From Acidobacteriaceae bacterium (lineage in GTDB: Bacteria; Acidobacteriota; Terriglobia; Terriglobales; Acidobacteriaceae): DNA of 38,485 bases. Location of the stretch: the NCBI GenBank assembly GCA_003138975.1, contig PLHQ01000200.1, positions 1 to 38,485 of the forward strand. The letters run 5' to 3'. Below, in pieces: positions 30,144 to 38,456 of the stretch. Position 1 is the stretch's first letter. The number at the start of each line of letters is the position of its first letter. The translations under genes were made by a program, and so were the position numbers. Below the pieces are notes generated by a model. It was given only the letters and a program-made list of their open reading frames with translations, was not told where the DNA came from and ran no database searches.

Positions 30144-30347
30144 TCATTCCTTGCAGGTTTTCCTGGCGTAGCCGGTGCAAGTGACGACCGGCAGGCGCGG
30201 ATACTTCTCAAATCGCGCGTCGGTGAACGAAAGCTGGCATTGCACGAACATCGAACCCCGGTCGGACTTGATGATCCGGGCATGCACGCAGTCTGCGCAC
30301 AATCCCGGGTACGGCGAGTTCTTGTTTCCTTCTTTGGCGGAGAACAT
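30144..30347 (-). CDS. Small cysteine-rich protein, probable zinc-binding
   Basis: A 67-residue protein with CADCVHARIIKSDRGS, VQCQLS, and a C-terminal VVTCTGYARK. The arrangement CxxC...C...C, with 'KYPRLPVVTCTGY', resembles a small conserved bacterial hypothetical family whose cysteines likely hold a zinc ion or cluster. The function is unknown. The gene is antiparallel to the ABC ATPase gene and ends 25 bp past its stop. The neighbouring ribE gene ends 31 bp upstream of it on the same strand, so the two may share a transcript. Confidence 0.7.
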   Translation of the reverse strand: MFSAKEGNKNSPYPGLCADCVHARIIKSDRGSMFVQCQLSFTDARFEKYPRLPVVTCTGYARKTCKE

Positions 30348-30378
30348 ACGTCGAGATTGTGCATGCCCGTGGGTTCGC

Positions 30379-31023
30379 CTAGAATCCTTGTCGCACTAAC
30401 TCTTCGACCGTAAGCGAACTCTCCACCGCCTCGCTGCTCATCATTTTCTCTACGTATTTCGCAATCAGATCTGCTTCGAGGTTGACGGGATCCCCAGGCC
30501 GGAGCGAGTTGAGATTTGTCATCTCGACGGTATGCGGAATGATTGCAATGGTGCAGCTCCTGCCTTCCAGCTTTGCGACAGTAAGACTGATGCCCTCGAT
30601 CGAAATCGAGCCCTTGTAGACGGTGTATTTCTCTATCTCACCTGGCAACTCGATGCGGAGCCACCAATTTTCCGAGTCCGCGATGCGCTCCAGGGCGATG
30701 AGCCTGCCGACGCCATCCACGTGGCCTTGCACGATGTGCCCGCCGAAGCGGCCATCGGCTTTCATGGGCAGTTCCAGGTTGACCAGGGCTCCCTCGTGCA
30801 TGCACGAAAAGGATGTGAGCACCCAGGTTTCGGGCGCTAAATCGGCGCAGAATGAACCGGGCTTGATATCGAGCGCTGTGAGGCAGACGCCGCTGACCGC
30901 GACGCTGTTGCCGGGCTTCAGTTCCTTCGGAGTATTTGTGGCTGTAATGGTGATGCGGCGATTCTCGCCGTGCTGTTCGATGCGGGTCACGCGTCCTACT
31001 TCTTCAACGATTCCGGTAAACAT
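30379..31023 (-). CDS. ribE: Riboflavin synthase alpha subunit
   Basis: Riboflavin synthase dismutates two 6,7-dimethyl-8-ribityllumazine molecules into riboflavin and 5-amino-6-ribitylaminouracil. The 214-residue protein shows the two tandem Lum_binding barrels: MFTGIVEEVGRV...VSGVCLTALDI and GGHIVQGHVDGVGRL...SIEGISLTVAKLEG. GGAGGTC lies just before the ATG. No FMN riboswitch is seen upstream. ribD lies further along on the same strand, separated by a plus-strand gene, so they are not one operon. Confidence 0.95.
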   Translation of the reverse strand: MFTGIVEEVGRVTRIEQHGENRRITITATNTPKELKPGNSVAVSGVCLTALDIKPGSFCADLAPETWVLTSFSCMHEGALVNLELPMKADGRFGGHIVQGHVDGVGRLIALERIADSENWWLRIELPGEIEKYTVYKGSISIEGISLTVAKLEGRSCTIAIIPHTVEMTNLNSLRPGDPVNLEADLIAKYVEKMMSSEAVESSLTVEELVRQGF

Positions 31024-31172
31024 GAGGACCTCCGAAATAACTTATCAATCATAAATGCATCTCTGAGTCAGCCACACGCGGCGCAATATGTCGGGCTCCT
31101 GCGACTCTGTGTTTCTGCTTTCAAAACGAGTATCTTTGTTTCCAGGAAGCCACGTCGAGCGGGGGCAATCAC

Positions 31173-31850
31173 ATGCACCATACTAGTCGCCGCCAGTTCA
31201 CCACACAAATGTGCGCGCTCACTGGAGGAGTGTTGTTGGGCAGTAAGATTTTTCGGGCCAAGGCATTCGCGGACGAGCCGCCGTCAAGCGGGGAACTGCT
31301 CCGTCGCATGAAATGGCTGAATGAGCCAGCTTCAGCAACCATTTCACGGGATAGACTCGTCGTACGGGCGCGTCGGAAGACGGATTTCTGGCGGAAGACA
31401 TTTTATGGATATGTCACAGATAACGGGCATTTCTTTCGTCTGCCGGTTAGCGGGGATTTTGATTTCGAGGCTCGGATCGACGGTCAGTACGCGGCGCTTT
31501 ACGACCAGGCGGGACTGATGGTTCGAATCGATGCCCAGAACTGGGTCAAGTGCGGAACTGAATTCTTCGACAGCACCCGCCACGCCAGCGTGGTCTTCAC
31601 TCGGCAATTCTCCGACTGGTCGACGATGAAGGATCTGACAACAAGCGGACGCGTTTGGTGGAAAGTTGTTCGCAAGCCGGATTCTCTCGAGACGCTCTGT
31701 TCGGTAGACGGCAAGAACTTTACTTCGGTGCGCATGGGTTATCTGGTTCCTTCAGCCTCAGCCGACGTTGGCATCATGTGCGCAGCTCCGGAGGGCGAGG
31801 GGTTCCAGTGTGTCTTCGACAGCCTTAAGCTGACCCTTGCCAGCAAGTGA
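31173..31850 (+). CDS. Tat-exported DUF1349-like (concanavalin A-like fold) protein
   Basis: A 225-residue protein. The N-terminus has a twin-arginine-like motif (SRRQF) and hydrophobic segment LTGGVLLG, suggesting Tat export. The remainder matches the DUF1349 pattern: KWLNEPASATISRDRLVVRARRKTDFWRKTFYGY, DFDFEARIDGQYAALYDQAGLMVRIDAQNWVKCGTEFF and VDGKNFTSVRMGYL. These proteins have a beta-sandwich lectin-like fold and may bind or hydrolyse sugars; enzymatic activity is not shown. It lies between the riboflavin genes but on the opposite strand. Confidence 0.85.
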   Translation: MHHTSRRQFTTQMCALTGGVLLGSKIFRAKAFADEPPSSGELLRRMKWLNEPASATISRDRLVVRARRKTDFWRKTFYGYVTDNGHFFRLPVSGDFDFEARIDGQYAALYDQAGLMVRIDAQNWVKCGTEFFDSTRHASVVFTRQFSDWSTMKDLTTSGRVWWKVVRKPDSLETLCSVDGKNFTSVRMGYLVPSASADVGIMCAAPEGEGFQCVFDSLKLTLASK

Positions 31851-31870
31851 GCGGTGAGACCGCGAAAGCC

Positions 31871-33040
31871 TCACTCCTCGTACGGATTGCGCAAGTACCC
31901 TTCCACAGCAAAATCGTTTGCGAAGCGGTGCCAACGGAGATGGTTTACCAGCGGCGCTTCATCCATATGGCGGAAGCTTGCGCCAGTGGCGAATGGAACA
32001 GAGCTCTCACTCGCAAAGATCTTCGGCGCGTAATACAGAAAAACTTTGTCAACGATGCCGGAGGCTAGCGCCGTCCCGTTTACAGTCGCTCCACCTTCGA
32101 TCATCACGCTGGTGAGTTCCAGTTGTCCGAGGCAGCGCAAGATCGAATGAATATCCGGGCGTCCATCCGTGGCAGGAGGAAATTGTTCGACTCGAACGCC
32201 ACGCGCTTCCAATTCTCTCTTCTTCTTTTCCACGCCTGAGGAACAGAAAATCAGCACATCGCTGTTGAAGCTGCCCTCATTCGCGACGCTCTGCACCAGG
32301 CGCGATTCCAACGGCAGTCGCAAGTGCGAATCCAGAATTACCCGCAACAACGGACGTCGGCGCGGGTGCCCGCTGCGGTCGGTGAGCAACGGGTCGTCAG
32401 CGAGGATCGTTCCCACTCCGACCATGATCGCATCGCTCTGGTGTCGCTGTTCGTGGACGTGGGCACGCGCCGCTTCGCCGGTGATCCATCCGCCAGCAGG
32501 AATTCCTACCGCGCTCTTGGACTCAGCCCTGGGCGGCGGAGCGATTTTGCCATCGAGCGTCATCGCGGACTTCAGTGTCACCAGGGGAACGCCGTGTCGA
32601 ATATAGCGTGCGAAAGCCTCGTTCAGGCGGTGGGCTTCCGCTTCCGACCGTCCAACTTCCACGTGAACGCCCGCGGTACGCAACTTCTCGAAGCCTCGCC
32701 CGCTCACCTTGGGATTGGGATCGGGCATGGAAGCCACCACGCGATGAATTCCGGCAGCGATTAGGGCGTCGGTACAGGGAGGCGTGCGGCCCTGGTGCGA
32801 GTGTGGCTCAAGATTAATGTAGAGCGTGCCGCCGCGAGCCTTGTCGCCGGCTTGCTCGAGGGCAAGCAACTCGGCGTGCTTCACGCCATCGTAAGTGTAA
32901 ACGCCCGTGCCGGCGATCTTTCCTTGCGGGTCAATGATCAGCGCGCCGACGTAAGGATTGGGCGACGCCAAAGCCATGCCTTGGCGCGCCAGATTAAGCG
33001 CGTGGTGCAGGAATTGTTCGTCAGTCGAATGGTCGGCCAT
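31871..33040 (-). CDS. ribD: Bifunctional riboflavin biosynthesis protein RibD (deaminase/reductase)
   Basis: RibD deaminates and then reduces the pyrimidine intermediate of riboflavin synthesis. The 389-residue protein has the N-terminal cytidine-deaminase-like domain with HAE (H55, E57) and PNPYVG, and the C-terminal reductase domain (LVTLKSAMTLDGKIA, MVGVGTILADDPLLTDR, MIEGGATVNG). The second zinc motif, normally EPCSHHGRTPPC, reads EPHSHQGRTPPC, so the first ligand is His80 instead of Cys, with C89 conserved. This ligand swap could still bind zinc. ATG at 33040 is used; one at 33073 would add 11 residues. Confidence 0.93.
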   Translation of the reverse strand: MADHSTDEQFLHHALNLARQGMALASPNPYVGALIIDPQGKIAGTGVYTYDGVKHAELLALEQAGDKARGGTLYINLEPHSHQGRTPPCTDALIAAGIHRVVASMPDPNPKVSGRGFEKLRTAGVHVEVGRSEAEAHRLNEAFARYIRHGVPLVTLKSAMTLDGKIAPPPRAESKSAVGIPAGGWITGEAARAHVHEQRHQSDAIMVGVGTILADDPLLTDRSGHPRRRPLLRVILDSHLRLPLESRLVQSVANEGSFNSDVLIFCSSGVEKKKRELEARGVRVEQFPPATDGRPDIHSILRCLGQLELTSVMIEGGATVNGTALASGIVDKVFLYYAPKIFASESSVPFATGASFRHMDEAPLVNHLRWHRFANDFAVEGYLRNPYEE

Positions 33041-33151
33041 CTGGGATAGGTACAGATCATGAGAACTCACCATAGAGACACGGAGTAACGGAGAAAGACA
33101 TCTTAGCGTTGGTCTTCTCCTTGGCTCAGTGCTTCCTGGTGAACAGACCTT

Positions 33152-34105
33152 TTATTCGAACAGCGAATCCACGAATTCTTTCGGGTCAAACGGGAGCAGA
33201 TCGCCCACCTTCTCGCCGACGCCGACAAATCGTACTGGGAGTCCTAACTCGCGCGAGATGGCCACCACGACGCCACCTTTAGCAGTGCCGTCGAGCTTGG
33301 TGAGCACGATGCCGGTGACGCCTGCCGACTGCGTGAATAGCCGCGCCTGCTGCAAGCCATTTTGACCGGTAGTCGCGTCCATGACGAGCAGCGTCTCGTG
33401 CGGCGCCCCTGGGATAATGCGCTGAGCGGTGCGGCGCATTTTCTCCAGTTCGGACATGAGGCTGGTCTTGGTGTGCAGCCGACCTGCCGTGTCCACAATC
33501 ACGTAGTCTGTCTTTCGCGCTGTTGCGGCCTGCAATGCGTCGAACAGCACGGCCGCGGGATCGCCGCCGGGCTTGGTCTTGATCACTTCCGTCCCGGTCC
33601 GCATTCCCCAAATTTCCAGTTGATCAATCGCCGCCGCGCGGAAGGTATCCGCAGCGCACAGCAAAACATCCTTGCCCTGCGAGCGAAATACCTGCGACAA
33701 CTTGCCGATCGTGGTCGTCTTGCCAGTGCCATTCACGCCAACAACGAGAATCACTTCAGGCGTGCCGTCTACTCGTTGGACGGGCCGGGTATTCGCGGCA
33801 TTCAGAATGGCCAGCAATTCTTCTTTAAGGAGCCGTTTCAATTCCTGTACATCCTTGATTTGTTTACGGTCGGCTTTGTCGCGGAGCTTGCCCAGGACTT
33901 CCTGGGTGGTCGTGGTTCCCAGGTCGGCGCCGATCAGCGTGGCCTCGAGATCGTCAAGTGTGTTCCGGTCGATTTCCTTGCCAAACGAGACGACTTCTTC
34001 AATACGCTCGGCGAGGTTCTCCCGCGTGCGAGTGACGGCCTCCTTCATGCGCTCGAAGAGACCAGTTTTCTTTTCTTCCGTGCTGCCGAACAGAGTTTGA
34101 ATCAT
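33152..34105 (-). CDS. ftsY: Signal recognition particle receptor FtsY
   Basis: FtsY docks SRP-ribosome complexes at the inner membrane for co-translational insertion. The 317-residue protein has a short N-terminal helix region (about 1-50), NG-domain motifs [14 protein letters not shown] (G1), [11 protein letters not shown] (G2), DTAGRLHTK (G3) and [10 protein letters not shown] (G4), and the closing [15 protein letters not shown]. The long acidic A domain of E. coli FtsY is absent, as in many bacteria. ATG at 34105 is chosen because upstream in-frame sequence overlaps the next gene. Confidence 0.95.
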   Translation of the reverse strand: MIQTLFGSTEEKKTGLFERMKEAVTRTRENLAERIEEVVSFGKEIDRNTLDDLEATLIGADLGTTTTQEVLGKLRDKADRKQIKDVQELKRLLKEELLAILNAANTRPVQRVDGTPEVILVVGVNGTGKTTTIGKLSQVFRSQGKDVLLCAADTFRAAAIDQLEIWGMRTGTEVIKTKPGGDPAAVLFDALQAATARKTDYVIVDTAGRLHTKTSLMSELEKMRRTAQRIIPGAPHETLLVMDATTGQNGLQQARLFTQSAGVTGIVLTKLDGTAKGGVVVAISRELGLPVRFVGVGEKVGDLLPFDPKEFVDSLFE

Positions 34106-34181
34106 GAGAAATCCCGAAACTTGATTATAGCGGTCAGAGCAGGTCGCGCTCCCGGCTGCAGGTAGAGGTGGGCGAAAATGT

Positions 34182-36080
34182 TTAGACGCGGGTTCTTTCG
34201 AGGTTGACGGGATCCGAGTCGGGAGGCGCGGGAGCGGGCACAGGCGCCGGGACATTCGAGGCCGGACTCGCTGACACTGCTCTCCTGATAGCAAGGCGCT
34301 GGATACGAATCTCGCCCCGCTCGTAAACCGCCATCAGCGCCGCCACCGGGAGGGGATCAAGCCGCTTGCCGGAAAGATTTTGAATGATCTTCAATGCTTC
34401 CTCTGGAGTGTGCGCCTGTTGATAAGGACGATTGGTGGTCAGTGCATCAAAAGTGTCGGCCACCGCGATGACGCGCGCCAGCTGTGGAATCTGATCCCCT
34501 TTGAGGCCGTAAGGATAGCCCCGGCCGTCGAGCGCTTCATGGTGAAGTTCGATACCGGGGAGCATCTCGGCGAGTTGGGTTACCGGGCGCAGGATATTGG
34601 CGCCCTTGGTGGTGTGGGTCTTCATGACCTCAAATTCTTCCGCAGTAAGCGCGCCCGGCTTCCTGAGGATGCGGTCTTCGATGCCAATCTTGCCTACGTC
34701 GTGGAGCTGGGCGGAAATTTGCAGCGTCTCCATAAAAGCGGCCGGCAAGTTCAATTCTTTGGCGATCATCATGGAGTAACGTGTGACGCGATCAGAGTGA
34801 CCACGAGTGTAAGGATCCTTCTCGTCGACCGCGCCCGCGAGCATTTGAATGGAGCCCAGGAACAAAGCACGATTTTCCTCTGCTGCCCCTTTCAGATCTT
34901 CGACGAACTGTTCGAGTTCCTGAGACATCGTGTTGAAGGTCCCGGCCAATTCGCCGATCTCAGTCCGGCTCGACAAGTGCACACGCTGTGAAAAGTCTCC
35001 GCGCGCCAAGGCGCGACTGGACTGGGTAAGGATCTGTAGGGGATTGGTAATTCTGCGGGCGGCGAAAATACTCACGGCGATGCTGAGCAGGACTGCCATC
35101 AGAGCCAACAGGCGCGCGGTGCGCTGCATCTCGTAAACTCCGCGGTAAGCCTCGCGTTGCGGTTTCTGCACGACGACCGCCCAATCGAGCGCCATCACCG
35201 GGCTATAGGTGCCGAGCATCTCCACACTGTTCTTGCCTTCCTTGACGGCGAATTCCTTGGTGGCAGCCAACTGCGCCTTATTGCCCTCGTCCACAAAATT
35301 GCGGACGATCTCAAGGCTCTTCATGTCCTGGCCGGTCACATATTGCGGAGTGCCCGCCGCCACCAGTCGCCCTTGAGCGTCGACGACATAAGGAATTAGA
35401 CCGCCGTTGCTAACGTCGTGCAGGCGGCGAATCAGGAACTGCAGATCCACGACGGCGCCCACCATGCCCAAAAAACGACCGCCGTAGCTGACGGGACTGC
35501 TGACCAGCACGACGGTCCGCGAGGATTTGCCGTCTTCCACCTGGAGCGCTTGCCCGTTATAGGCGCGGCCGTCGCGGGCTGCATCATAGGCATGTTGCAA
35601 CTCGCGCTGCAGGAAAGCGTCCGGGGCAATGCGCCCGGCAGAGATGCCCTTCGCGTCAGAGTTCAGCAGCGTGGCATAGGCAAGTTCGTCAGAGGAAGAA
35701 ACGAAGTTTTCCAGCAGGGCGCGCAGTTCCGGCGCTTCAATGTTCTTGCTGCCAATGTCGCCGCCGCTCGCCACCTGAATGGCCGACGAAAGGTTAGCCA
35801 GCATCATCCGTAAAGAGCGCTCGTGCTGCGAGAGATCGTCAGCCAGCGACCGCGTCACCGTATTCTGCAGCAACATCTCGTTAGTCTTCAGCCGGTCCCG
35901 GTTGATCGCCTCGACTTGAGCGGAGTAGAAGTACATCGGAACGATGCTGATCACCAGCAGCACGCCGAGGATTACATACAGAATGGGAATACGCGCCGGA
36001 GTGGGCCTTGTGGAAGACGAATCGCTCCTCCCCTGACTCAGTTCGGAAGCGCCGTCGATCGAAGTGGCGGCGGATTTCAC
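34182..36080 (-). CDS. Membrane Cache/HAMP/HD-GYP protein (c-di-GMP phosphodiesterase-like)
   Basis: A 632-residue two-helix receptor. TM1 (about 31-52), a periplasmic sensory region of about 260 residues with the shape of a double Cache domain, TM2 (about 322-342), HAMP (about 340-395) and an HD-GYP domain (about 405-580). The HD metal-site motif is intact (GHSDRVTRYS, LHDVGKIGI with H460/D461), as is the second motif HHEALDGRGYP (GYP at 521-523). HD-GYP proteins hydrolyse c-di-GMP. The C-terminal 35 residues are Pro/Ala-rich. The sensed ligand is unknown. It sits between ftsY and gpsA on the same strand, with its own upstream region. Confidence 0.92.
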   Translation of the reverse strand: MKSAATSIDGASELSQGRSDSSSTRPTPARIPILYVILGVLLVISIVPMYFYSAQVEAINRDRLKTNEMLLQNTVTRSLADDLSQHERSLRMMLANLSSAIQVASGGDIGSKNIEAPELRALLENFVSSSDELAYATLLNSDAKGISAGRIAPDAFLQRELQHAYDAARDGRAYNGQALQVEDGKSSRTVVLVSSPVSYGGRFLGMVGAVVDLQFLIRRLHDVSNGGLIPYVVDAQGRLVAAGTPQYVTGQDMKSLEIVRNFVDEGNKAQLAATKEFAVKEGKNSVEMLGTYSPVMALDWAVVVQKPQREAYRGVYEMQRTARLLALMAVLLSIAVSIFAARRITNPLQILTQSSRALARGDFSQRVHLSSRTEIGELAGTFNTMSQELEQFVEDLKGAAEENRALFLGSIQMLAGAVDEKDPYTRGHSDRVTRYSMMIAKELNLPAAFMETLQISAQLHDVGKIGIEDRILRKPGALTAEEFEVMKTHTTKGANILRPVTQLAEMLPGIELHHEALDGRGYPYGLKGDQIPQLARVIAVADTFDALTTNRPYQQAHTPEEALKIIQNLSGKRLDPLPVAALMAVYERGEIRIQRLAIRRAVSASPASNVPAPVPAPAPPDSDPVNLERTRV

Positions 36081-36206
36081 AGGTATCTATAGAATTTTAA
36101 TGGGGCCGGTGTAGAAAGAGCCGGAAACCGTTGTTTTTGCCATTACCAAAGTGTTGCTCAAAGCCGGCTTTTAGCGCAGATTTGGCAACAAAACGTAACG
36201 GCGGGC

Positions 36207-37226
36207 TTATGTTCTGAGGGTTTCACTTTTGCCGCTGCGCGTCATCAGTTCATAAATTGCTTCGCGCGGAGCTTTGCCCTCGTGCAAGATGGCGTGCATC
36301 TGTTCCGTGATAGGCATCTCGACGCCGTGAGTGCGCGCCAGTCCCACGGCTGCCCCCGTGGTGAAGATTCCTTCTGCAACCATGCCATGCATCCCGGCAA
36401 GAATCTCCGGCAACTTGCGTCCGCGGCCCAGTTCGACCCCCACACTGCGATTGCGGGAGAGTCCGCCGGTGCAAGTCAGCACCAGGTCGCCGAGACCGGC
36501 GAGGCCGGCCATGGTTTCTGCTTTACCTCCACAGGCCACCACGAGGCGCGTCATCTCCGCCAACCCCCGCGTGATGAGGGCCGCTACGGAATTGTGTCCC
36601 AAGCCAAGGCCCGAGCAAACGCCGGCGGCGATCGCGACGGTATTCTTCAGCGCGCCGCCAAGCTCCACGCCGACTGGGTCATCGTTGGTATAAATGCGAA
36701 AGCTGGCGTGACTGAACTCCTGCTGTACGGTGCGCGCAAGTTCAGCCTCCTGCGACGCGATGGCGATTGCGGTCGGATCTCCGCGGGCGGCTTCGAGAGC
36801 AAACGAAGGACCACTGAGTGCACCGATCCGTGGCAGCCGGTCGCCGCTTTTGGTCATCTGCACGATCACCTCGGTCATGCGCAGCAGGGAGATTTCTTCC
36901 AGCCCTTTGGTAGCGCTGACAATTATGGTTTCTGCGAGCAGATGCGATCGCATCTGCTCGAACATGCGGCGGCAGTGTTGCGATGGCATCACACTTACGA
37001 CGATAGCCGCCTCGGCAAGGGCTTCGGCCAAGTCGTTGCAGGGCGTTACACAGGCTGGTATTCGCAAGCCCGGGAGGAACTTCTCGTTTACGCGCTGCTG
37101 TGCAATGGTGTCGCAAACTTCCTTCTCGTGAGCCCAGAGCCGAATCCGGTGAGTTTCTTTGTGTCCCAGGACGATTGAAAGCGCCGTACCCCAGGCTCCC
37201 GCGCCGATAATTGCAATCTCGCTCAT
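36207..37226 (-). CDS. gpsA: Glycerol-3-phosphate dehydrogenase [NAD(P)+]
   Basis: GpsA reduces dihydroxyacetone phosphate to glycerol-3-phosphate, the phospholipid backbone precursor. The 339-residue protein has the Rossmann loop IIGAGAWGTALS, the SATKGLE segment, LSGPSFA, the catalytic lysine in LGGALKNTVAIA, and the GLGDLVLTCTGGLSRNRSVG motif. It overlaps the plsY stop by 4 bp (ATGA), so the pair is translationally coupled. A perfect 26-bp palindrome lies inside the gene at 36935-36960. Confidence 0.96.
   Translation of the reverse strand: MSEIAIIGAGAWGTALSIVLGHKETHRIRLWAHEKEVCDTIAQQRVNEKFLPGLRIPACVTPCNDLAEALAEAAIVVSVMPSQHCRRMFEQMRSHLLAETIIVSATKGLEEISLLRMTEVIVQMTKSGDRLPRIGALSGPSFALEAARGDPTAIAIASQEAELARTVQQEFSHASFRIYTNDDPVGVELGGALKNTVAIAAGVCSGLGLGHNSVAALITRGLAEMTRLVVACGGKAETMAGLAGLGDLVLTCTGGLSRNRSVGVELGRGRKLPEILAGMHGMVAEGIFTTGAAVGLARTHGVEMPITEQMHAILHEGKAPREAIYELMTRSGKSETLRT
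36935..36960. repeat. Perfect 26-bp palindrome inside gpsA
   Basis: The half-sequence CGAGCAGATGCGA is followed directly by its exact reverse complement, with GCGATCGC at the centre. The bases on either side no longer pair. It encodes EQMRSHLLAE in GpsA, a surface-variable part of the enzyme. It could be a hairpin or protein-binding site, or chance. Confidence 0.85.
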
Positions 37227-37846
37227 GCGTGCTTTGCTCCCATGCGGCTTTCTGTGCCGGTAAGCAGGCGGCGAATGTTTTCGTGATGCCTAGCGATGAT
37301 GAGCAGGGAAGTGGCCGCCATGAATGTCAGGGCCAATGGCGCGTTGCCATAGGCGTGCATTCTGTGGACGAGAAATGGAAAAGAGGCAACGGCGAGGATC
37401 GATCCAAGCGATACGTAACGAAAGACGACTACCACTGCGACAAAAATACCCGCTGCTACCAGCACAGCCTTTGGAGTGATCACAATGAAGGATCCCAACC
37501 CCGTGGCAACTCCCTTGCCTCCGCGAAACTTTAGCCATACGGGAAACATATGCCCGAGAACAGCAAGCAACGCAGCCATTGCCATCGGCTGATAAGGCAG
37601 AACACCACCGGCCATTTGAGCTGAGAGGTAGTATGCCAGCCCGGCTGCGGTGCTTCCTTTCAGAGCATCCAGCAACAGCGTTAGACCTCCGAGTACCGGC
37701 GATTTGCGGGAGACATTCGTGGCACCGATATTTCCGCTGCCGCTCTTGCGCACATCTTCTCCACGAAAGATGCGTACAAGCAGATACCCGAAAGGAATCG
37801 ATCCCAGCAGGTAGCTCAGAGCGGCGATGGTGAGGAGCGTTGGCAA
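37223..37846 (-). CDS. plsY: Glycerol-3-phosphate acyltransferase PlsY
   Basis: PlsY uses acyl-phosphate to acylate glycerol-3-phosphate at sn-1, the first step of phosphatidic acid synthesis. The 207-residue membrane protein has the three PlsY motifs: GSIPFGYLL and SGSGNIGATNVSR (motif 1), KFRGGKGVATGLG (motif 2), and RHHENIRRLLTGTE (motif 3). The start appears to be TTG at 37846. It is coupled to gpsA (4-bp overlap), which supplies its substrate, and begins 22 bp after thpR. Confidence 0.95.
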   Translation of the reverse strand: MPTLLTIAALSYLLGSIPFGYLLVRIFRGEDVRKSGSGNIGATNVSRKSPVLGGLTLLLDALKGSTAAGLAYYLSAQMAGGVLPYQPMAMAALLAVLGHMFPVWLKFRGGKGVATGLGSFIVITPKAVLVAAGIFVAVVVVFRYVSLGSILAVASFPFLVHRMHAYGNAPLALTFMAATSLLIIARHHENIRRLLTGTESRMGAKHA

Positions 37847-37868
37847 GGTGCGTTAGATTTCTGCTGCG

Positions 37869-38456
37869 CTACTGCAACCCAAATCCCGCCAGCCTCATGT
37901 ATTTTGAACCGCCGGGCGAAAGCTGGCTTTGGTAAAGAAAAAACTCGCGGGCCGTCATCGTTCCAAACTCCGGTGGAGACTGTGCCGCCAGTTTTTCCTG
38001 CAAGCGCTGAAAGGTGCGGTTCGGACCATCCCCCTTCCGCCAGCGTGCCGAACCTGACCCGCGACCGCCTCGTGCGAGCGTGAGATGCGCGTTGAAAGCA
38101 TGCCCCTCTTTCGGGATGTTAAGGGAGGATAGTCTGTTATCCATCGTTTCCGCCAGAGAAGTCAGTGCCGAACCTGCCTCAATTCCTACCCAGAACACGC
38201 GCGGCGCCCGCGCCTCTGGAAAGAATCCAAAGCCGCGAAAGTTCATTTCCATCGCTGCGGCCTCAATCGTTCTGAGAGTCAGCTTAATCTTCTCGGCCTC
38301 AGCTTCGGACTTCTCTCCGATGAACTTCAGAGTGACGTGCAGCGATTCAGGCCGCACCCAACGCGCCTCCGGAGCAAACTTCCGCACGTCGTCGAGGAAG
38401 CGAGTGATCCGGCCGCGGATGTCGTCGTCAATATCGAGTGCGACGAAAAGGCGCAT
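37869..38456 (-). CDS. thpR: RNA 2',3'-cyclic phosphodiesterase (2'-5' RNA ligase family)
   Basis: A 195-residue two-histidine phosphoesterase. Both HxT motifs are present: SLHVTLKFIGE and FNAHLTLARG, in the expected N- and C-terminal halves, preceded by MRLFVALDI typical of ThpR/LigT. The enzyme opens 2',3'-cyclic phosphates in RNA and can ligate 2'-5' tRNA halves in vitro. AAGG lies seven bases before the ATG. It appears to lead a thpR-plsY-gpsA transcript. The gene begins 29 bp from the window edge. Confidence 0.93.
   Translation of the reverse strand: MRLFVALDIDDDIRGRITRFLDDVRKFAPEARWVRPESLHVTLKFIGEKSEAEAEKIKLTLRTIEAAAMEMNFRGFGFFPEARAPRVFWVGIEAGSALTSLAETMDNRLSSLNIPKEGHAFNAHLTLARGGRGSGSARWRKGDGPNRTFQRLQEKLAAQSPPEFGTMTAREFFLYQSQLSPGGSKYMRLAGFGLQ

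Noticed and set aside
31024-31172. FMN riboswitch upstream of ribE or ribD
   Set aside because: The conserved FMN aptamer sequences are not seen in the upstream regions of either gene.
33362-34165. Long plus-strand open frame opposite ftsY
   Set aside because: No recognisable motif; fully antisense to the well-supported ftsY gene.
36160-36171. 12-bp palindrome AAAGCCGGCTTT downstream of gpsA
   Set aside because: Too short to be notable on its own and no T tract for a terminator; could be chance.
36282-37178. Long plus-strand open frame opposite gpsA (about 298 codons)
   Set aside because: Antisense shadow of gpsA without family features.
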